From: Dehalococcoidia bacterium
Lineage (GTDB): Bacteria; Chloroflexota; Dehalococcoidia; GIF9; AB-539-J10
NCBI GenBank assembly: GCA_030627025.1
Contig: DAOUSX010000078.1
Span: 1 to 5,973 of the forward strand
Length of the DNA: 5,973 nucleotides
Direction: 5' to 3'
Made by a program: the position numbers and the translations under genes. The notes below the pieces were generated by a model that made no database searches, was not told where the DNA came from, and saw only the letters and a list, made by a program, of their open reading frames with translations. Shown here one piece after another: positions 4,002 to 5,973 of this stretch (its first letter is position 1; each line of letters starts with the position of its first letter).

Positions 4002-5672
4002 ATGGAAACAAAACCCTGGCATCGTCACTATGATTACAATGTTCCTACTACAATCCGCTATCCCCGGGTGCCTGCTCAGGATATCCTTCAGATCTCAGCT
4101 GGTACACATCCAGACAAACCAGCCCTGAATTTTTACGGTACTGAGATGACCTTCTGGGAGTTGCGCCAGCAGGCGTTGCGCATGGCCAATGCTCTTGGGG
4201 CCATCGGGGTACAGAAAGGAGAAAGGGTAGGGCTTCATCTCCCTAATTGCCCCCAGTATGTCATTGCTTACCTGGCTACTCTATACTTAGGGGCTATCGC
4301 GGTGAATCTAAACGCCATGTACACCGCTGATGAACTCAAACCCATAATCAAAAACACTGGAATGACGACCCTGTTTACCTTTGATATTGTCCTTCCTGCA
4401 ATTCGGACCGTTGCTCAAGAGGTGGACATTCCCCGGATAGTGGTCACTAAAGTAACCGATTATATAACGGGGATGGGGGTGAGCACCCCTAAAGACCTGG
4501 AGTTGGAGGAGGGTTGGCATCATTTTTCAACACTCATGGATAACTGTTCTGACACGAGAGTCCCACGAGTCGAGATAGCCCAGGACGATCCTGCCCTTAT
4601 TCAGTTTACTGGAGGGACTACCGGGATTCCCAAGGGGGCGGTGCTCACTCACGCCAACATAGTAGCTGCTACCTTCCAGTGCTCCCTATGGGGCAGCACT
4701 ACGCCTCTTATCGCTCCAGAGAGGCGCTCCGTGCTGGCTGTGTTGCCCTATTTCCACGTGTACGGAAACATTGTGGCAATGAACTGGGCCATGGCTACTT
4801 GTGCTACCCAGATCCTGGTTCCCCGGTTTGATCTCGATGAACTGATGGGTCTTTTGGCCAATTTCGAAGAAATCACCTTTTTCCCCACTGTACCCACACT
4901 GATCACCGCCCTCATCAACCACCCAAAGGCCACAGAGATAAACCTGGCAAAGAAACTGGGTTTGTTAAACTCGGGAGGTGCGCCTATGCCTGTGGAGCTT
5001 ATCGAGCAGGTTCGCGACATGGGCATCTTCTTCAGCGAGGGATACGGGCTGAGTGAGTCTACCTCGTTGGGGATTTCGAATCCTGTAATGGGTCTCAAGA
5101 AGGTCGGCAGCATCGGGGTCCCCTTCCCTGATAATGATGTGCGTTTGGTGGATGTAGACAAAGGAGTGGAAGATGTGCCACGAGGAGAGCCTGGTGAGAT
5201 CATAATGAAGGGACCCCTGATCATGAAGGAATACTGGAACAACCCCGAGGAAACAGCGAATCAGCTCAGAGATGGATGGCTCTATACTGGAGATATCGCC
5301 ACGGAGGACGAGGATGGTTATATCTTCATAGTAGATCGCAAGAAGGATATGATCATTGCCGGCGGATTCAACATCTATCCCAGAGAGATCGATGAGGTGC
5401 TCTATCAGCACCCCAAGGTTATGGATGCAGTGGCTGTAGGCATACCTCACGAATACAGAGGAGAGACAATTAAGGCCTATATCGTTCTAAAACCGGGTGA
5501 GACGGCCACGGAAGACGAGATTATGGACTTCTGCAAACAGAAATTAGCGGCATACAAAACCCCAAAGATTGTAGAGTTCAGGGCTTCGCTCCCCAAGTCA
5601 ATCATAGGGAAGGTCCTTCGCAAGGTTCTCAGAGAGGAGGAAGAGAGAAAGCAGAAAGGTAGCACATCCTGA
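4002..5672 (+). CDS. AMP-forming fatty acyl-CoA ligase (FadD-like)
   Basis: The 556-residue protein is a complete member of the ANL adenylating family. Such enzymes activate a carboxylic acid with ATP to an acyl-AMP and then form the CoA thioester. Motifs occur in order: the phosphate loop TGGTTGIPKG (203-212), YFHVYG (250-255), GGAP (325-328), the YGLSES adenine-binding motif (348-353), YTGD (428-431, ribose-binding D431), DRKKDMIIAGGFNIYPREID (445-464) at the hinge to the mobile C-terminal domain, and the catalytic lysine in PKSIIGKVLRK (K537). Length and motif order fit medium/long-chain fatty acyl-CoA ligases; the exact acid cannot be read from sequence, and an aromatic or short-chain acid is possible. 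There is no signal peptide. GGAG (3992-3995) six bases before the ATG supports the start. No partner gene is cotranscribed. The probable role is entry of fatty acids into beta-oxidation or lipid synthesis. Confidence 0.95.
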   Translation: METKPWHRHYDYNVPTTIRYPRVPAQDILQISAGTHPDKPALNFYGTEMTFWELRQQALRMANALGAIGVQKGERVGLHLPNCPQYVIAYLATLYLGAIAVNLNAMYTADELKPIIKNTGMTTLFTFDIVLPAIRTVAQEVDIPRIVVTKVTDYITGMGVSTPKDLELEEGWHHFSTLMDNCSDTRVPRVEIAQDDPALIQFTGGTTGIPKGAVLTHANIVAATFQCSLWGSTTPLIAPERRSVLAVLPYFHVYGNIVAMNWAMATCATQILVPRFDLDELMGLLANFEEITFFPTVPTLITALINHPKATEINLAKKLGLLNSGGAPMPVELIEQVRDMGIFFSEGYGLSESTSLGISNPVMGLKKVGSIGVPFPDNDVRLVDVDKGVEDVPRGEPGEIIMKGPLIMKEYWNNPEETANQLRDGWLYTGDIATEDEDGYIFIVDRKKDMIIAGGFNIYPREIDEVLYQHPKVMDAVAVGIPHEYRGETIKAYIVLKPGETATEDEIMDFCKQKLAAYKTPKIVEFRASLPKSIIGKVLRKVLREEEERKQKGSTS

Positions 5673-5697
5673 TTGAGCACCCAGGCGATAAGAACAT

Positions 5698-5714
5698 GAC
5701 GAATATTTTTCGTC
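5698..5714. other. Small hairpin after the ligase gene
   Basis: GACGAA (5698-5703) pairs with TTCGTC (5709-5714) across a 5-base T-rich loop. No T-run follows, so it is at best a weak terminator or mRNA-end stabiliser, 25 bases after the ligase stop. Confidence 0.3.
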
Positions 5715-5811
5715 CTCCGGTCAAAGCAGGTATCAGACGCCCAGGGTTGTGCTAGCGACTTTCCCTCTCACCAGTGTATACTTAAAGACACAATTTGGTA
5801 TAAGGAGGAAT

Positions 5812-5973
5812 ATGGAAGATAGAGTTGCCATCTTCATAGATGGAAGCAATTTGTATCATGCTTTGCAGAACAATTTTAAGCGCCATGACCTCAACTTCGG
5901 CGAGTTTGCCCGCAGGCTCTGTGATACAAGGCAACTATTCCGTGTTTATTATTACAATGTGCTCCAGGACCCA
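5812..5973 (+). CDS. NYN-domain (DUF88/LabA-like) protein, 5' part only
   Basis: Only the first 54 residues are in the window; the frame is open to the right edge. The start MEDRVAIFIDGSNLYHALQN carries the VAIFIDGSNLY signature of NYN/DUF88 proteins, a PIN-like fold in which the conserved aspartate (here D10) helps form a metal-binding site for RNA cleavage. The next part, LNFGEFARRLC then LFRVYYYNVLQDP, matches the second strand region of the family. Members are thought to act as RNases or RNA-binding proteins; no substrate can be inferred. AAGGAGGA (5802-5809) just before the ATG is a strong ribosome site. A TATACT at 5777-5782 may be its -10, with a poor -35, so it is probably transcribed separately from the ligase 139 bases upstream. 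Confidence 0.85.
   Translation, partial: MEDRVAIFIDGSNLYHALQNNFKRHDLNFGEFARRLCDTRQLFRVYYYNVLQDP

Noticed and set aside
4308..5680. Several minus-strand frames opposite the acyl-CoA ligase (for example 4748-5242 and 4965-5450)
   Set aside because: All are shadows of a complete, motif-verified gene on the plus strand.
1..5973. CRISPR array or insertion sequence with terminal inverted repeats
   Set aside because: No regularly spaced repeats were seen, and no transposase-like frame. The only long direct repeat is the two-copy tRNA end.

Overview
The window looks like chromosomal DNA of a bacterium of moderate G+C content. The acyl-CoA ligase, the NYN-domain gene start, the chagasin-type lipoprotein and the small XRE and zinc-ribbon-like proteins together resemble what I know from uncultured Chloroflexota (Dehalococcoidia-like) genomes. 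That placement is inference from protein style; the window contains no marker gene that settles it.

Layout. (1) Positions 1-677: the 3' end of a tRNA gene enters from the left edge and is followed by a strong terminator. A compact hicB-hicA toxin-antitoxin operon with its own promoter comes next. Then the same 43 bases (tRNA variable loop, T-arm, 3' acceptor strand, CCA and a few flanking bases) appear again at 594-636, followed by a different strong terminator. This is the pattern expected of a very small cassette inserted at a tRNA 3' end, without an integrase of its own. (2) Positions 691-807: a short coding-like remnant on the minus strand with no start. (3) Positions 824-1760: a promoter, a lipid-anchored chagasin-family (I42) protease inhibitor, and a short second lipoprotein that seems truncated. 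(4) Positions 1830-2842: a divergent accessory module. Three tiny overlapping minus-strand genes (31, 82 and 76 aa) face away from a plus-strand XRE-type repressor gene. A perfect 7-1-7 palindrome lies in the shared control region, overlapping the -35 box of the minus-strand promoter. (5) Positions 2878-3070: a hairpin terminator and a decayed minus-strand gene tail. (6) Positions 3159-3719: an unrecognised minus-strand gene of 186 aa. (7) Positions 4002-5672: a complete AMP-forming fatty acyl-CoA ligase gene with its own promoter, the clear metabolic gene of the window. (8) From 5812: the start of an NYN/DUF88-type gene that runs off the right edge.

How they fit. The left two thirds reads as an accessory region next to a tRNA gene: a toxin-antitoxin cassette, a regulator with small orphan genes, truncated genes and gene remnants. 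The right third (ligase and NYN gene) reads as ordinary core genome. The most notable signal is the 593-bp tRNA-bounded hicBA unit. The second is the palindrome-controlled XRE and three-small-gene module, whose function I cannot name.
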